Assembly: GCF_040545875.1 (NCBI RefSeq)
Contig: NZ_JBEPMR010000014.1
Length of the DNA stretch: 64,000 nucleotides
Reading direction: 5' to 3' (one strand)
From: Faecalicatena_A orotica
GTDB taxonomy: Bacteria; Bacillota; Clostridia; Lachnospirales; Lachnospiraceae
The position numbers and the translations under genes are program-made. Of this stretch, positions 25,328 to 33,950 are shown piece by piece. The notes under the pieces are model-generated. The model made no database searches. It was not told where the DNA came from and worked only from the letters and a program-made list of their open reading frames with translations. The number at the start of each line of letters is the position of its first letter. Position 1 is the stretch's first letter.

Positions 25328-26098
25328 TTAGCGGAATTCTGTCATATCCTGCCGGAAATGAATGGGAAGGTGATTTCTCTGGCAGGCCAGATTTTCCCTC
25401 TCTTTTATGGCAATCGATTTGCAGAATCCTTTCCATAATCTCTCATATTCCAATTCAGCCGTGGATACCTTTTCAGCCTCAGTCTGATCCAGTTCTTCCC
25501 CCTCTACGAGTATCCAGTTCATCCCTGCTTTATGAACAAGAAACACCTTATGGGTCTTATCGTAAACCATCCAGTTTTCCAACGGGAAGCGATTCGTAAA
25601 ATGATCGGCTATACAGGTGAGCACCCTGCCTTTTGGTGTGATCTCAGAGAGCAGTACTCCATTATCCAGTTCCCTGAAGCGGATGAACTCTGTAAAAAGA
25701 TGTGCTTCATTTGCAACCTTCCTGCTCAGTTCAAAGACCTTTGCCACATGGGGATTGCTCAGATGCTCCATAATCTTCCTGCTGTCCTTAACCTTTCTGG
25801 CCGCAAGGATCGTCTGATAGACCGCATCTGCCTTCTCCGGGCCATCGGAGAGCAGTGCGTGATAAAGGTCCCAGTAAGCATTATACCCAAGATTGTTCTT
25901 TATCAACCGCTCAACGGCTATTGATTTTTGTTCTTTTTCATCTACCTCTCTGTATTCACAAAACAACTGTGGCATCAAACAGCCTCTAAGTGCAATTCCG
26001 GCCTCCGTATCCCTGCTTTCTTTCCATGCATCATAGATAGCCGAAAAGATACCAGTAATCGTATCATGACATATATAAACCTGTTTTGTACATACCAT
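25328..26098 (-). CDS. TIGR03915-family putative DNA repair protein (DUF4130)
   Basis: 256 aa. Recognised by the N-terminal VYICHDTITGIFSAIYDAW, the FRELDNGVLLSEITPKG stretch, and the fixed pairing with the radical SAM gene 9 bp upstream. Members of this family contain a conserved C-terminal DUF4130 region and are always seen next to the radical SAM partner. Activity is not established. Shared SOS control with its partner supports a role in DNA damage response. Confidence 0.82.
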   Translation of the reverse strand: MVCTKQVYICHDTITGIFSAIYDAWKESRDTEAGIALRGCLMPQLFCEYREVDEKEQKSIAVERLIKNNLGYNAYWDLYHALLSDGPEKADAVYQTILAARKVKDSRKIMEHLSNPHVAKVFELSRKVANEAHLFTEFIRFRELDNGVLLSEITPKGRVLTCIADHFTNRFPLENWMVYDKTHKVFLVHKAGMNWILVEGEELDQTEAEKVSTAELEYERLWKGFCKSIAIKERENLACQRNHLPIHFRQDMTEFR

Positions 26099-26107
26099 TT
26101 CTGTCTT

Positions 26108-27439
26108 TCACCCCACTATTGTCTGAATCTGAGCCTCTCTGAAATTCACATCGTCAAAAAGCGACAGCTGTTTAAATGTCATTCCTGTCACGGAATCAGG
26201 AAGCTTTTCTTTCGTGTTCAAAAGATTTCTCAAGATGTAATCTTCCTCAATTTTTGTCCTGTACATCATCTTTCCACTGCATGTCAGGAAATAGAGTGCC
26301 CGCTTCAGCACGACCCCCATTTTTTTGAGATCCTCAAACTGCAGTGTCCCCATCTTTCTCGCTTTAACAATTCTTGAGGCGGATTTGTACCCGATCCCGG
26401 GCACACGCAGGAGGGTATTATAATCAGCCTTGTTCACCTCAACGGGAAAATACTCCAGATGCTTCAGGGCCCAGTCGCACTTCGGATCAAGGAAAATATT
26501 AAAATTAGGATTATTTTCGTCCAGAAGTTCCTTTGCCTCAAACCGGTAATACCGAAGCAGCCAGTCTGCCTGATAGAGCCTGTGTTCCCGAAGCAGCGGA
26601 GGTCCTTCCCCTGTCTTTGCCGGAAGGGCCGAGTCCTCATTTACCGCAACAAAAGCAGAATAAAATACCCTTTTTAGTTCGAACTTTTTGTACAGGGCCT
26701 CTGCCACATTCAGAATCTGGTAATCTGACTCCGGGGTTGCCCCAATAATCATCTGTGTACTCTGCCCCGCCGGTACGAATCGGGGTGCATTCCTGTATAG
26801 TACGATCTCCTGCCGGTTATCCTGCATCTTCTGCTGGACAAGCCTCATGGGCGCAAGTATATTCTTTCTCGTCTTATGGGGTGCCAGAAGCTTAAGGCTT
26901 TCCGCCGTGGGGAGTTCCAGATTCACGCTCATTCTGTCCGCCAGAAATCCCACTCTCTTAACAAGCTCCTGATCTGCCCCCGGAATCGCCTTGACATGGA
27001 TATACCCTTGGAAATTACATTCATGACGCAGCTTATACAGCGCCGCATAGATCAGCTCCATTGTATAATTGGGACTTTTCAGAACACCCGAACTCAAAAA
27101 CAGTCCTTCTATATAATTCCTCCTGTAAAACTCCATCGTAAGCGTGCAGATCTCATCCGGCGTAAATGAAGTACGCACAACATCATTCGAAGAACGGTTT
27201 ACACAGTACTTACAATCAAAGATACATTCATTTGTAAATAATATCTTTAAGAGAGAAATACATCTCCCATCCGATGAAAAACTGTGGCAGATCCCTGCCT
27301 TGGAACAATTCCCCATTCCCGTGCCGTCCCCCTGCCTGTCAACCCCGCTGGACGTACATGCCACATCATACTTTGCCGCATCACTAAGAATTTGAAGCTT
27401 ATCATATAAAGATATCTGCTCCTGAATTACCTCTGCCAT
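26108..27439 (-). CDS. Putative DNA modification/repair radical SAM protein (TIGR03916)
   Basis: 443 aa. The radical SAM Cys motif CIFDCKYC (CxxxCxxC) lies near residue 80, and a helix-hairpin-helix DNA-binding motif, LLRVPGIGYKSASRIVKAR, near 345. Radical SAM enzymes cleave S-adenosylmethionine with a 4Fe-4S cluster; together with HhH this suggests chemistry on DNA. Start at 27439 fits the family N-terminus and has AAGGAG 10 bp upstream. Two LexA boxes flank the promoter, so the two-gene operon should be damage-inducible. Confidence 0.85.
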   Translation of the reverse strand: MAEVIQEQISLYDKLQILSDAAKYDVACTSSGVDRQGDGTGMGNCSKAGICHSFSSDGRCISLLKILFTNECIFDCKYCVNRSSNDVVRTSFTPDEICTLTMEFYRRNYIEGLFLSSGVLKSPNYTMELIYAALYKLRHECNFQGYIHVKAIPGADQELVKRVGFLADRMSVNLELPTAESLKLLAPHKTRKNILAPMRLVQQKMQDNRQEIVLYRNAPRFVPAGQSTQMIIGATPESDYQILNVAEALYKKFELKRVFYSAFVAVNEDSALPAKTGEGPPLLREHRLYQADWLLRYYRFEAKELLDENNPNFNIFLDPKCDWALKHLEYFPVEVNKADYNTLLRVPGIGYKSASRIVKARKMGTLQFEDLKKMGVVLKRALYFLTCSGKMMYRTKIEEDYILRNLLNTKEKLPDSVTGMTFKQLSLFDDVNFREAQIQTIVG

Positions 27440-27531
27440 CCCCTGCAACTCCTTTATCCCTGTAAATGAAAACACACCTGAAACCGTACATTATATCACC
27501 CTGTCTGGCTTCTGCCTGAAACGCCCTTTAC

Positions 27532-27592
27532 AGAACGTTTGTTCTGTTTATTATGATAGCATAACTGTTTCTGATTTACAAGAACATTTGTT
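27532..27592 (-). promoter_or_regulatory. SOS promoter with two LexA boxes
   Basis: GAACGTTTGTTC (27532-27543) and GAACATTTGTTC (27581-27592) both fit the Gram-positive LexA consensus GAAC-N4-GTTC. Between them on the minus strand lies a promoter: -35 TTGTAA (27575-27580), 17-bp spacer, -10 TATCAT (27552-27557). One box abuts the -35 element and the other covers the likely transcription start. Confidence 0.9.
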
Positions 27593-27645
27593 CTGTTTTT
27601 ATATTTTACAGCAAACGGAGTATGCTCTCTTTTATAAAGTATAAA

Positions 27646-27699
27646 ACACCCGGAAAGGAACACCTGATTAACTTACATCAAGTTTCCCCTTCCGGGTGT
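27646..27699 (-). terminator. Terminator of ptsHI
   Basis: ACACCCGGAA (27646-27655) pairs with TTCCGGGTGT (27690-27699), with a further AAGG/CCTT-type pairing inside. A TTTTAT tract follows on the minus strand, downstream of ptsI. Confidence 0.75.
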
Positions 27700-27776
27700 C
27701 TCTTATACTGTCAGAACCGCTTCATCAAGGGGGCCGTAATTCCGGCGCTTTTAAAGCTCGTTCCTGATATCTTGTT

Positions 27777-29399
27777 TTACTCGCACTCTCTGATGCGTTT
27801 CCTTAACGGCAATACCATAGATGGTGATACAGAAAGTTCATCCAGTCCCATCTTCAGGAATTCTTCTGTCAATTTCAGGTCAGCACCAAGTTCACCGCAG
27901 ATCCCGATCCACTTTCCTTCCGCATGTGCATTGTCAGCCGCCATCTTAATCATGGCAAGCACAGCCGGATGGTGCGGGTCATAGAACTCGTCCAGTTTTG
28001 AATTCTGGCGGTCAATTGCAAGTGTATACTGGGTCAGGTCATTTGTTCCCACGCTGAAATAATCTACTTCTTTTGCGAGTTCACGGCTTATCATTACAGA
28101 TGCCGGCGTCTCGATCATGACACCAAGTTCCACATCCTCTTTGTAAGGGATGCCTTCTGCCTTCAGTTCCTCTTTGACCTCTGCTATGATTTCCTTTATC
28201 TTATGAATCTCTTTGATTGAAATAATCATCGGAAACATAATGGAAATATTGCCAAACATTGCCGCACGGTATAAAGCACGCAGCTGTGTCTTGAAAATCT
28301 CGGTCCTTGTCAGGCAGATACGGATTGCACGGTATCCAAGGGCAGGGTTTTCTTCCTTATCCAAGTCAAAATAATCCACCTGCTTGTCCGCACCGATATC
28401 CAGTGTACGGATGATGACTTTTTTCCCGGCCATGTTTTCAGCAACCTGCTTATAAACAGAAAACTGCTGTTCTTCTGTCGGGAGTGTATCATTCTCCAGA
28501 TATAAAAACTCACTTCTGAACAGGCCGATGCCGCCTGCATCATTCTTCAGGACCGCACCCACATCGGACACATTTCCGATATTGGCATATACATTAATCT
28601 TCTGTCCGCTCTTTGTTACATTTTCTTTTCCCTTGAGCTGTTCCAGAAGTGCTTTCTGTGCCAGGTCCTTTTCGCGCTTCTCCTGCATCACTGCCAGAGT
28701 CTCTTCGTCAGGATCAATATATAAAGTACCTGTAAAACCATCGATCACTGCCATCTGTCCATCGTACTGCGGACTCAGTGATTCTCCCAGACCAATTACG
28801 GCCGGGATATTCATTGTCCTTGCCAGAATTGCAGTGTGGGAATTTGATGATCCATACATGGTGGCAAATCCCAGAACCTTGCTCTTATCCAGCTGTACGG
28901 TCTCACTCGGTGCCAGATCATCGGCTGCAATAATAGAAAGCTCATCTGTCTGCTTCACGCCCTCACCGACACCGCACAGGATGTCCAGCACGCGTTCGGA
29001 AACATCCTTTACATCGGCCGCACGCCCCTGCATGTAGGCATCATCCATTGACGCGAACATCTGTGCAAAGTTGTCCGCCGTCGTAGCGACTGCAAACTCT
29101 GCATTTACTTCCTGTGTACGGATAATATTCTCAATGGATTCAATATAGTCAAGATCCTCCAGCATCATCTGGTGAATCTCAAAGATCATGGCATTCGCTT
29201 CGCCGACATCTTCTATTGCTTTGTTGTAAAGTTCCTGAAGCTGGCTGACTGCCGTGGCCTTTGCCTCCTGAAAACGAGTACATTCTGCCTCTACATCATC
29301 TACATGTGAACGTTTAATTACTTTTTGGTTTCTCTTATAAAAAGAGAGCTTTCCGATGGATACTCCACCGAATACACTTTTGCCTGTTAATGTAATCAT
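27777..29399 (-). CDS. ptsI: PTS enzyme I (phosphoenolpyruvate-protein phosphotransferase)
   Basis: 540 aa. The N-terminal HPr-binding and swivelling domain carries the phosphorylated His in GSSNSHTAILAR (near 190), and the PEP-binding barrel includes GIGLFRSEFLYLE and the catalytic Cys region GKWIGICGELGAD. It takes phosphate from PEP and passes it to HPr. It is about 30 residues shorter at the C-terminus than the Bacillus enzyme, ending soon after VSPSMVLPLRKRI; the following bases do not restore a longer reading frame. 24 bp after ptsH. Confidence 0.93.
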   Translation of the reverse strand: MITLTGKSVFGGVSIGKLSFYKRNQKVIKRSHVDDVEAECTRFQEAKATAVSQLQELYNKAIEDVGEANAMIFEIHQMMLEDLDYIESIENIIRTQEVNAEFAVATTADNFAQMFASMDDAYMQGRAADVKDVSERVLDILCGVGEGVKQTDELSIIAADDLAPSETVQLDKSKVLGFATMYGSSNSHTAILARTMNIPAVIGLGESLSPQYDGQMAVIDGFTGTLYIDPDEETLAVMQEKREKDLAQKALLEQLKGKENVTKSGQKINVYANIGNVSDVGAVLKNDAGGIGLFRSEFLYLENDTLPTEEQQFSVYKQVAENMAGKKVIIRTLDIGADKQVDYFDLDKEENPALGYRAIRICLTRTEIFKTQLRALYRAAMFGNISIMFPMIISIKEIHKIKEIIAEVKEELKAEGIPYKEDVELGVMIETPASVMISRELAKEVDYFSVGTNDLTQYTLAIDRQNSKLDEFYDPHHPAVLAMIKMAADNAHAEGKWIGICGELGADLKLTEEFLKMGLDELSVSPSMVLPLRKRIRECE

Positions 29400-29423
29400 A
29401 ATACCATCCTTAAATTAATGAAT

Positions 29424-29681
29424 TTATAAGTTAGCCTTGAAAAATTCTTCTAATTCTGTGATTGCTGTATCTTCATCTTCACCCTCTGCTGTCATAACAA
29501 TCTCTTCACCTGTCTTAACGCCTAATCCCATAACGCCGAAGATTCTCTTTGCATCAGCCATCTTTTCATTTTTTCCGATTTTGATGTCTGATTTGTAGCC
29601 TGCAGCCTGCTTAACGAGAAGACCTGCCGGTCTTGCATGGATTCCCTCTGGATCTGTGATAACATATTTAAATTCCTTCAT
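29424..29681 (-). CDS. ptsH: Phosphocarrier protein HPr with Arg at position 46
   Basis: 85 aa. His15 (GIHARPAG) is the enzyme I phosphorylation site. Position 46, the regulatory Ser of HPr kinase in Firmicutes, is Arg here (ADAKRIFGVMGLG). If real, this HPr should not take part in classic Ser46-P/CcpA catabolite control. AGGAGG precedes the ATG. It is the first gene of ptsHI under a consensus-like promoter with a 13-bp palindrome. Confidence 0.93.
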   Translation of the reverse strand: MKEFKYVITDPEGIHARPAGLLVKQAAGYKSDIKIGKNEKMADAKRIFGVMGLGVKTGEEIVMTAEGEDEDTAITELEEFFKANL

Positions 29682-29709
29682 AATATAACTTCTCCTCCTG
29701 TTTTTTATT

Positions 29710-29750
29710 TTAACTTAGTTAAGTATATAACATATTCGCAAGTTTTTCAA
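29710..29750 (-). promoter_or_regulatory. Promoter and palindrome upstream of ptsHI
   Basis: Minus strand: -35 TTGAAA (29745-29750), 17-bp spacer, -10 TATACT (29722-29727). A perfect palindrome TTAACTTAGTTAA (29710-29722) touches the downstream edge of the -10 box and may be an operator. Confidence 0.65.
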
Positions 29751-29780
29751 TTGCTTAAAAGCTTTTCGTTTGTACTTATA

Positions 29781-29834
29781 AAGAAACAGGTTACTGTGCA
29801 CCCCCCTGCGGGCGTGCACAGTAACCTGTTTCTT
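29781..29834 (-). terminator. Terminator after cysK
   Basis: Perfect 21-bp arms (29781-29801 and 29814-29834) around a 12-nt loop, directly downstream of cysK and between it and the ptsH promoter. Confidence 0.8.
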
Positions 29835-29843
29835 CATGGCCCA

Positions 29844-30773
29844 TTATGCAAATAAAGGTGTGGACAGGTATCTCTCGCCTGTATCCGGAAGTAGTACTAC
29901 AATTGTTTTTCCTTCATTTTCCGGCAGTTTGGCGGTTTCAACCGCTGCATGCAGCGCGGCTCCTGAGCTGATGCCAACCAGGACACCCTCTCTGTGAGCG
30001 AGTAGTTTTTCGGCATCATATGCTTCCTCGTCCCTCACCTGTATGATACGGTCATAGATCTCTGTATCCAGTACTTTCGGGATAAATCCGGCCCCGATCC
30101 CCTGCAGGCCATGCGGTCCCGGTTTTCCTCCAGACAGGACCGGGGATCCTGACGGCTCGACTGCAATAATCTGGATATCTGCATTTTTCTCCTTTAAGTA
30201 AGTTCCTGTTCCTGTAATGGTACCGCCTGTTCCGACTCCCGCCACGAAAATATCGACCTTACCGTCTGTATCTTCCCATATCTCAGGACCTGTCGTCTCA
30301 ATATGGGCCTGCGGATTCGCATCATTTACAAACTGTCCCAGAACAATTGCCTGATCCAGCTCTTTTTCCAATTCTGATGCTTTTTCGATTGCACCGTTCA
30401 TTCCCTTTTTCCCGTCTGTCAGCACAATCTCGGCCCCATAACCGAGCAGCAGCTTTCTTCGCTCTATACTCATGGTCTCAGGCATAACAAAAATTGCCTT
30501 ATATCCTTTTGCGGCGGCCGCTGAAGCCAGACCAATCCCTGTATTGCCGCTTGTCGGCTCAATGATCGTGGCGCCGGGGCTTATCAGCCCCTTTGCTTCT
30601 GCGTCTTCGATCATCTTCAGTGCAACGCGGTCTTTCACGCTTCCCGCTGGATTAAAATATTCAAGTTTCACAAGCACACGGGCCTTCAGTCCCAGCTCCT
30701 TTTCAATATTAGACACTTCTAAAACCGGTGTCTTCCCGACTAATTCTGTAATGCTTTTATAAATCTTTCCCAT
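29844..30773 (-). CDS. cysK: Cysteine synthase A (O-acetylserine sulfhydrylase)
   Basis: 309 aa fold-type II PLP enzyme. The PLP Lys is in GSVKDRVALKMI (near 45), the substrate loop is PTSGNTGIGLA and the phosphate-binding loop is GVGTGGTITGTG. It makes cysteine from O-acetylserine (from CysE) and sulfide. AGGAGG before the ATG. 25 bp after the sulfhydrylase gene and in one operon with the CymR-like regulator. Confidence 0.93.
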   Translation of the reverse strand: MGKIYKSITELVGKTPVLEVSNIEKELGLKARVLVKLEYFNPAGSVKDRVALKMIEDAEAKGLISPGATIIEPTSGNTGIGLASAAAAKGYKAIFVMPETMSIERRKLLLGYGAEIVLTDGKKGMNGAIEKASELEKELDQAIVLGQFVNDANPQAHIETTGPEIWEDTDGKVDIFVAGVGTGGTITGTGTYLKEKNADIQIIAVEPSGSPVLSGGKPGPHGLQGIGAGFIPKVLDTEIYDRIIQVRDEEAYDAEKLLAHREGVLVGISSGAALHAAVETAKLPENEGKTIVVLLPDTGERYLSTPLFA

Positions 30774-30798
30774 ATCTTACCTCCTGATCTTCTTTTAT

Positions 30799-32088
30799 CT
30801 ATATATATGCCAATGCCTGTTCCAGATCATATAAAATGTCGTCTATATGTTCTGTTCCTATGGAAACTCTCACTGATGTTGGAGTAATTCCCGAATTTTC
30901 CAGTTCCTCTTTTGTCATCTGAGAGTGTGTTGTGCTTGCCGGGTGGATAACCAGTGATTTTACATCCGCCACGTTGGCCAGCAGTGAAAAAATTTCCAGA
31001 TGGTCTATAAATCTTTTTGTGTCTTCCTCGGAACCATTTATTTCAAAAGTAAATATAGAAGCCCCGCCCTTTGGGAAATATTTCTGGTACAGTTCATGGT
31101 AAGGGCTGTCCGGAAGGGAAGGATGGTTCACCTTTGCCACCTTCGGATGGTTCTGCAGGAATTCCACTACTTTCAATGTATTTTCGACATGTCTCTCGAC
31201 ACGCAGTGATAATGTCTCCAGCCCCTGAAGGAATAAAAATGCATGAAGTGGAGCGATCGTTGCCCCCGTATCTCTAAGAAGCACTGCACGGATCCTTGTT
31301 ACGAACGCTGCATTACCGGCTGCCTCACAAAACCTTACACCGTGATAATTGGGATCTGGTTCGGTCAGCTGCGGATATTTCCCGGAAGCCTCCCAGTCGG
31401 ACTTCCCACTTTCTATAATCACACCACCCAGTGCCGTCCCGTGACCTCCGATAAACTTGGTTGCAGAATGAACAACAATGTCTGCGCCGTATTCAAACGG
31501 CCTGAGCAGGTATGGTGTGGCAAACGTACTGTCAACCACGAGTACGATTCCATTTCTGTGCGCGATTTCTGCCGCTTCTTCTATATTAATCAGGTTTGCA
31601 TTCGGATTGCCAATTGACTCGATAAAGATTGCCTTTGTATTTTCCTGAATTGCTTTCTCAAAAGCCCCTGCCTCGTCCGGATCTACAAACGTTGTTGTCA
31701 CCCCCTGATCCGGCAGTGTGTGTGCCAGCAGATTGTAGCTGCCGCCGTAAATGTACTTGGACGCTACGATGTGGTCACCCTGTTTAGCAAGATTCTGAAA
31801 GGTATATGTTATGGCCGCCGCACCGGAAGCAACTCCCAGTGCTGCCGTACCGCCCTCCAAAGCAGCTATCCTCTTTTCAAAGACTTCCTGCGTGCTGTTC
31901 GTCAGCCTGCCATAAATATTCCCCGGGTCTGCAAGGCCGAAGCGCTCAGCTGCATGCTGACAGTCACGGAATACATAAGATGTTGTCTGGTAAATAGGAA
32001 CCGCCCTTGAATCGGTCGCTGGATCCGGCTGCTCCTGCCCAACATGTAACTGAAGTGTCTCGAATTTTAATTTTCTGTCCTCTGTCAT
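30799..32088 (-). CDS. O-acetylhomoserine sulfhydrylase / aminocarboxypropyltransferase
   Basis: 429 aa Cys/Met-metabolism PLP enzyme (fold type I). The PLP Lys is in VVHSATKFIGGHGTALGG (near 208), and the N-terminal TLQLHVGQEQPDPATDSRAVPIYQT is typical of the MetY group, as is length near 430 (cystathionine enzymes are about 380). It makes homocysteine from O-acetylhomoserine and sulfide. Lies between the CymR-like regulator and cysK, giving a small sulfur assimilation operon. Confidence 0.88.
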   Translation of the reverse strand: MTEDRKLKFETLQLHVGQEQPDPATDSRAVPIYQTTSYVFRDCQHAAERFGLADPGNIYGRLTNSTQEVFEKRIAALEGGTAALGVASGAAAITYTFQNLAKQGDHIVASKYIYGGSYNLLAHTLPDQGVTTTFVDPDEAGAFEKAIQENTKAIFIESIGNPNANLINIEEAAEIAHRNGIVLVVDSTFATPYLLRPFEYGADIVVHSATKFIGGHGTALGGVIIESGKSDWEASGKYPQLTEPDPNYHGVRFCEAAGNAAFVTRIRAVLLRDTGATIAPLHAFLFLQGLETLSLRVERHVENTLKVVEFLQNHPKVAKVNHPSLPDSPYHELYQKYFPKGGASIFTFEINGSEEDTKRFIDHLEIFSLLANVADVKSLVIHPASTTHSQMTKEELENSGITPTSVRVSIGTEHIDDILYDLEQALAYI

Positions 32089-32131
32089 TTTTTTGTCCTC
32101 ACTTTCTGCCTTTGATGTCTTCCCTTACAAT

Positions 32132-32572
32132 TCAGATGTAATACATGTTAGAACTGTAATCCAGATTTTCTTTGTACTCCGTAACAAGCTGCTCCAGAGT
32201 ACGCTGTCCCAGAAGTTCATTCACCTGCCTGTCTATCTCATCCCAGACCAGTTCCTGAATCGCTCTTTGCACTGCATCCTGATCTTCTTCGCCATTCTTG
32301 TCAATGATCGAAAACTCTCCTTCCAGTGCTTCCAGTATTTCTTTTACTGTAATACTTCCTGCGCTGCGTGCAAGCTTATAGCCTCCTCCTGCACCCTTTA
32401 CACTTGCAACAATCCCGGCCTTTCTTAAAATTCCAAAAACCTGTTCCAGATAATTCAGCGAAATGTTCTGTCTTTTCGCGGTCTGTATCAGGGAAATAGG
32501 CCTCTCCTGAGAGTTCGCCGCCATGTCTACAAGGGCCCTGAGCCCGTATCTTCCTTTTGTAGATACTTTCAT
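32132..32572 (-). CDS. cymR: Rrf2-family regulator, CymR-like
   Basis: 146 aa winged-helix protein beginning with the Rrf2 signature MKVSTKGRYGLRALVDMA. It lacks the central Cys ligands of Fe-S Rrf2 proteins, as CymR does, and heads an operon with O-acetylhomoserine sulfhydrylase and cysK. In Bacillus CymR with CysK represses cysteine genes when cysteine is ample. Probably autoregulated through the dyad at 32596-32612. Calling it CymR rests on context. Confidence 0.75.
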   Translation of the reverse strand: MKVSTKGRYGLRALVDMAANSQERPISLIQTAKRQNISLNYLEQVFGILRKAGIVASVKGAGGGYKLARSAGSITVKEILEALEGEFSIIDKNGEEDQDAVQRAIQELVWDEIDRQVNELLGQRTLEQLVTEYKENLDYSSNMYYI

Positions 32573-32595
32573 ATAACACCTCCATTTTAATTTCC

Positions 32596-32654
32596 TACTA
32601 TTTCGATAAGTATTATATGTTTTATGTTATACACCTTTTTTCCTACCATGTCAA
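32596..32654 (-). promoter_or_regulatory. Promoter and dyad of the cymR-metY-cysK operon
   Basis: Minus strand: -35 TTGACA (32649-32654), 17-bp spacer, -10 TATAAC (32626-32631). Downstream lies an imperfect palindrome TACTATTTCGATAAGTA (32596-32612), a candidate Rrf2 operator. Confidence 0.7.
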
Positions 32655-32706
32655 TATAGTTTAACAAATTTTCTGGGATTTTTTTCCGGAGATCTGTAGC
32701 GAAATG

Positions 32707-32757
32707 CAGACAGCCTGCACCATGCAGTCTCTGTAACTGCATGATGCAGGCCGTCTG
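32707..32757. terminator. Hairpin between the two Rrf2 genes
   Basis: 21-bp arms (32707-32727 and 32737-32757) with two mismatches and a 9-nt loop. It lies 55 bp after the second Rrf2 gene. There is no clear T-tract on either strand, so it may act in RNA stability rather than termination. Confidence 0.5.
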
Positions 32758-32811
32758 GAACCTGTTTAATGAGTTTAAAGTACATACCGTGCATCTATTA
32801 TCAGACGCACA

Positions 32812-33243
32812 TCAGGGTTCGTCATTAATCTCGTCTACTCTTTTTAAAATATCTGCTATGGTTATATTTTCTACTGTATTTGTAATGGTTTTCCACATGC
32901 TTCCCCACGTATTTCTTGTCGGACAGAGATCACAGGAAACTCCACAGTCACTTTCTTTCGTCAGACAGTGGACCGGGGTAAGTTCTCCTTCTACTGCAGT
33001 AAGCACATTTTTCACAGTAATATCTTCACAGGGGACTGTCAGGCAGTAGCCTCCGTACGCCCCCCGTACACTTTCTACCAGCCCCCGCTGTTTCAGGGCC
33101 TTGATAATTCTCTCCAGATATTTTTCGGACAGGTTTCTTCGCTGTGCTATATTTTTAAGACTCTCTAAACGCTCAGGTGTGGAATTCATGGCAAGATCTA
33201 CGATGATTTCCAGGGCGTATCTTCCTTTTGTTGACATTTTCAT
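32812..33243 (-). CDS. Rrf2-family regulator with Fe-S-type cysteines (IscR/NsrR-like)
   Basis: 143 aa, starts MKMSTKGRYALEIIVDLA. The wing is followed by VRGAYGGYCL, and four Cys lie in HCLTKESDCGVSCDLCP, placed as in IscR/NsrR, which hold a 2Fe-2S or 4Fe-4S cluster. That suggests sensing of Fe-S status or NO. Single gene beside the cysteine operon, so it could also link Fe-S supply to sulfur metabolism. No isc/suf genes are in the window. Confidence 0.8.
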   Translation of the reverse strand: MKMSTKGRYALEIIVDLAMNSTPERLESLKNIAQRRNLSEKYLERIIKALKQRGLVESVRGAYGGYCLTVPCEDITVKNVLTAVEGELTPVHCLTKESDCGVSCDLCPTRNTWGSMWKTITNTVENITIADILKRVDEINDEP

Positions 33244-33438
33244 ATATGATATGCTCCTTTATCTGTGCAGCATGCTTTACTGCCATATTATGCCCGCAGC
33301 TTTCCCCAGGCTCCCGGACTGTTCTTCCCTCCTTATTTTAAACAAAAACCTAGAAAAATACAATCTTTCTTTTATTTACGTCAAAATTCTATTTTTCGAC
33401 ACTTTTTGTGTATTTTTACAAAACCTCACGTAAATACA

Positions 33439-33467
33439 TTGACTTTCATTGTTAAATATGCTAATCT
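33439..33467 (+). promoter_or_regulatory. Promoter of the cold shock gene
   Basis: TTGACT (33439-33444), 17-bp spacer, TAATCT (33462-33467). The leader from the likely start to the ATG at 33542 is about 68 nt, long enough for a cold-sensing 5' UTR. Confidence 0.6.
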
Positions 33468-33541
33468 AACACAGTATCGAGCCACATAAAAGGCCGTTAC
33501 AGCACTATACTATTTATTTTTTATTTATGGAGGGTAACACA

Positions 33542-33739
33542 ATGACAGGTACAGTAAAATGGTTTAACAACCAAAAAGGTTATGGATTCATCTCTGACTC
33601 AGAAGGAAATGATGTATTCGTACACTACTCAGGATTATCAATGGATGGATTCAAATCTTTAGAAGAGGGTCAGGCTGTTGAATTTGATGTAACAGAAGGA
33701 AGCAAAGGACCTCAGGCAGTTAATGTAGTCAAACTTTAA
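33542..33739 (+). CDS. Cold shock protein (CspA family)
   Basis: 65 aa single cold-shock domain. RNP1 is KGYGFISD and RNP2 is DVFVHYSGL; the N-terminus MTGTVKWFNNQKG is typical. It binds single-stranded RNA and DNA. The start at 33542 is set by GGAGG eight bases upstream. A terminator follows at 33828-33860. Confidence 0.95.
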   Translation: MTGTVKWFNNQKGYGFISDSEGNDVFVHYSGLSMDGFKSLEEGQAVEFDVTEGSKGPQAVNVVKL

Positions 33740-33827
33740 TCAGAATTTTTAATGTACCTTTAAATATATAAATTCAGTATTAGATTTAATATTTAAAAGA
33801 ATTACAGCAAAATGAGATTAAGAAACC

Positions 33828-33860
33828 AAAAGATATCCGGATGTATTCCGGATATCTTTT
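33828..33860 (+). terminator. Terminator of the cold shock gene
   Basis: Perfect 14-bp stem (33828-33841 with 33847-33860) with a 5-nt loop and a following T-run on the plus strand. Confidence 0.85.
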
Positions 33861-33904
33861 TTGTTTCGAAAACGAAATTCGTTTTTCATCCACAATCCAT
33901 AAAT

Positions 33905-33940
33905 CGGAGGGGAATCCTGATCTACAGAAATTCCCCTCCG
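33905..33940 (-). terminator. Hairpin at the end of the aromatic-acid operon
   Basis: CGGAGGGGAA (33905-33914) pairs perfectly with TTCCCCTCCG (33931-33940). It lies 10 bp past the last ACT gene. The T-tract is weak on the minus strand. Confidence 0.6.
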
Positions 33941-33950
33941 CACATAACAC

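Noticed and set aside
27700..27780. Frameshift to explain the short C-terminus of enzyme I
   Set aside because: Other frames past the stop do not encode the missing C-terminal helices, so a natural short form is more likely.
32089..32131. SAM riboswitch upstream of the O-acetylhomoserine sulfhydrylase
   Set aside because: Only 43 bp separate it from the CymR-like gene, too short for a SAM riboswitch aptamer.
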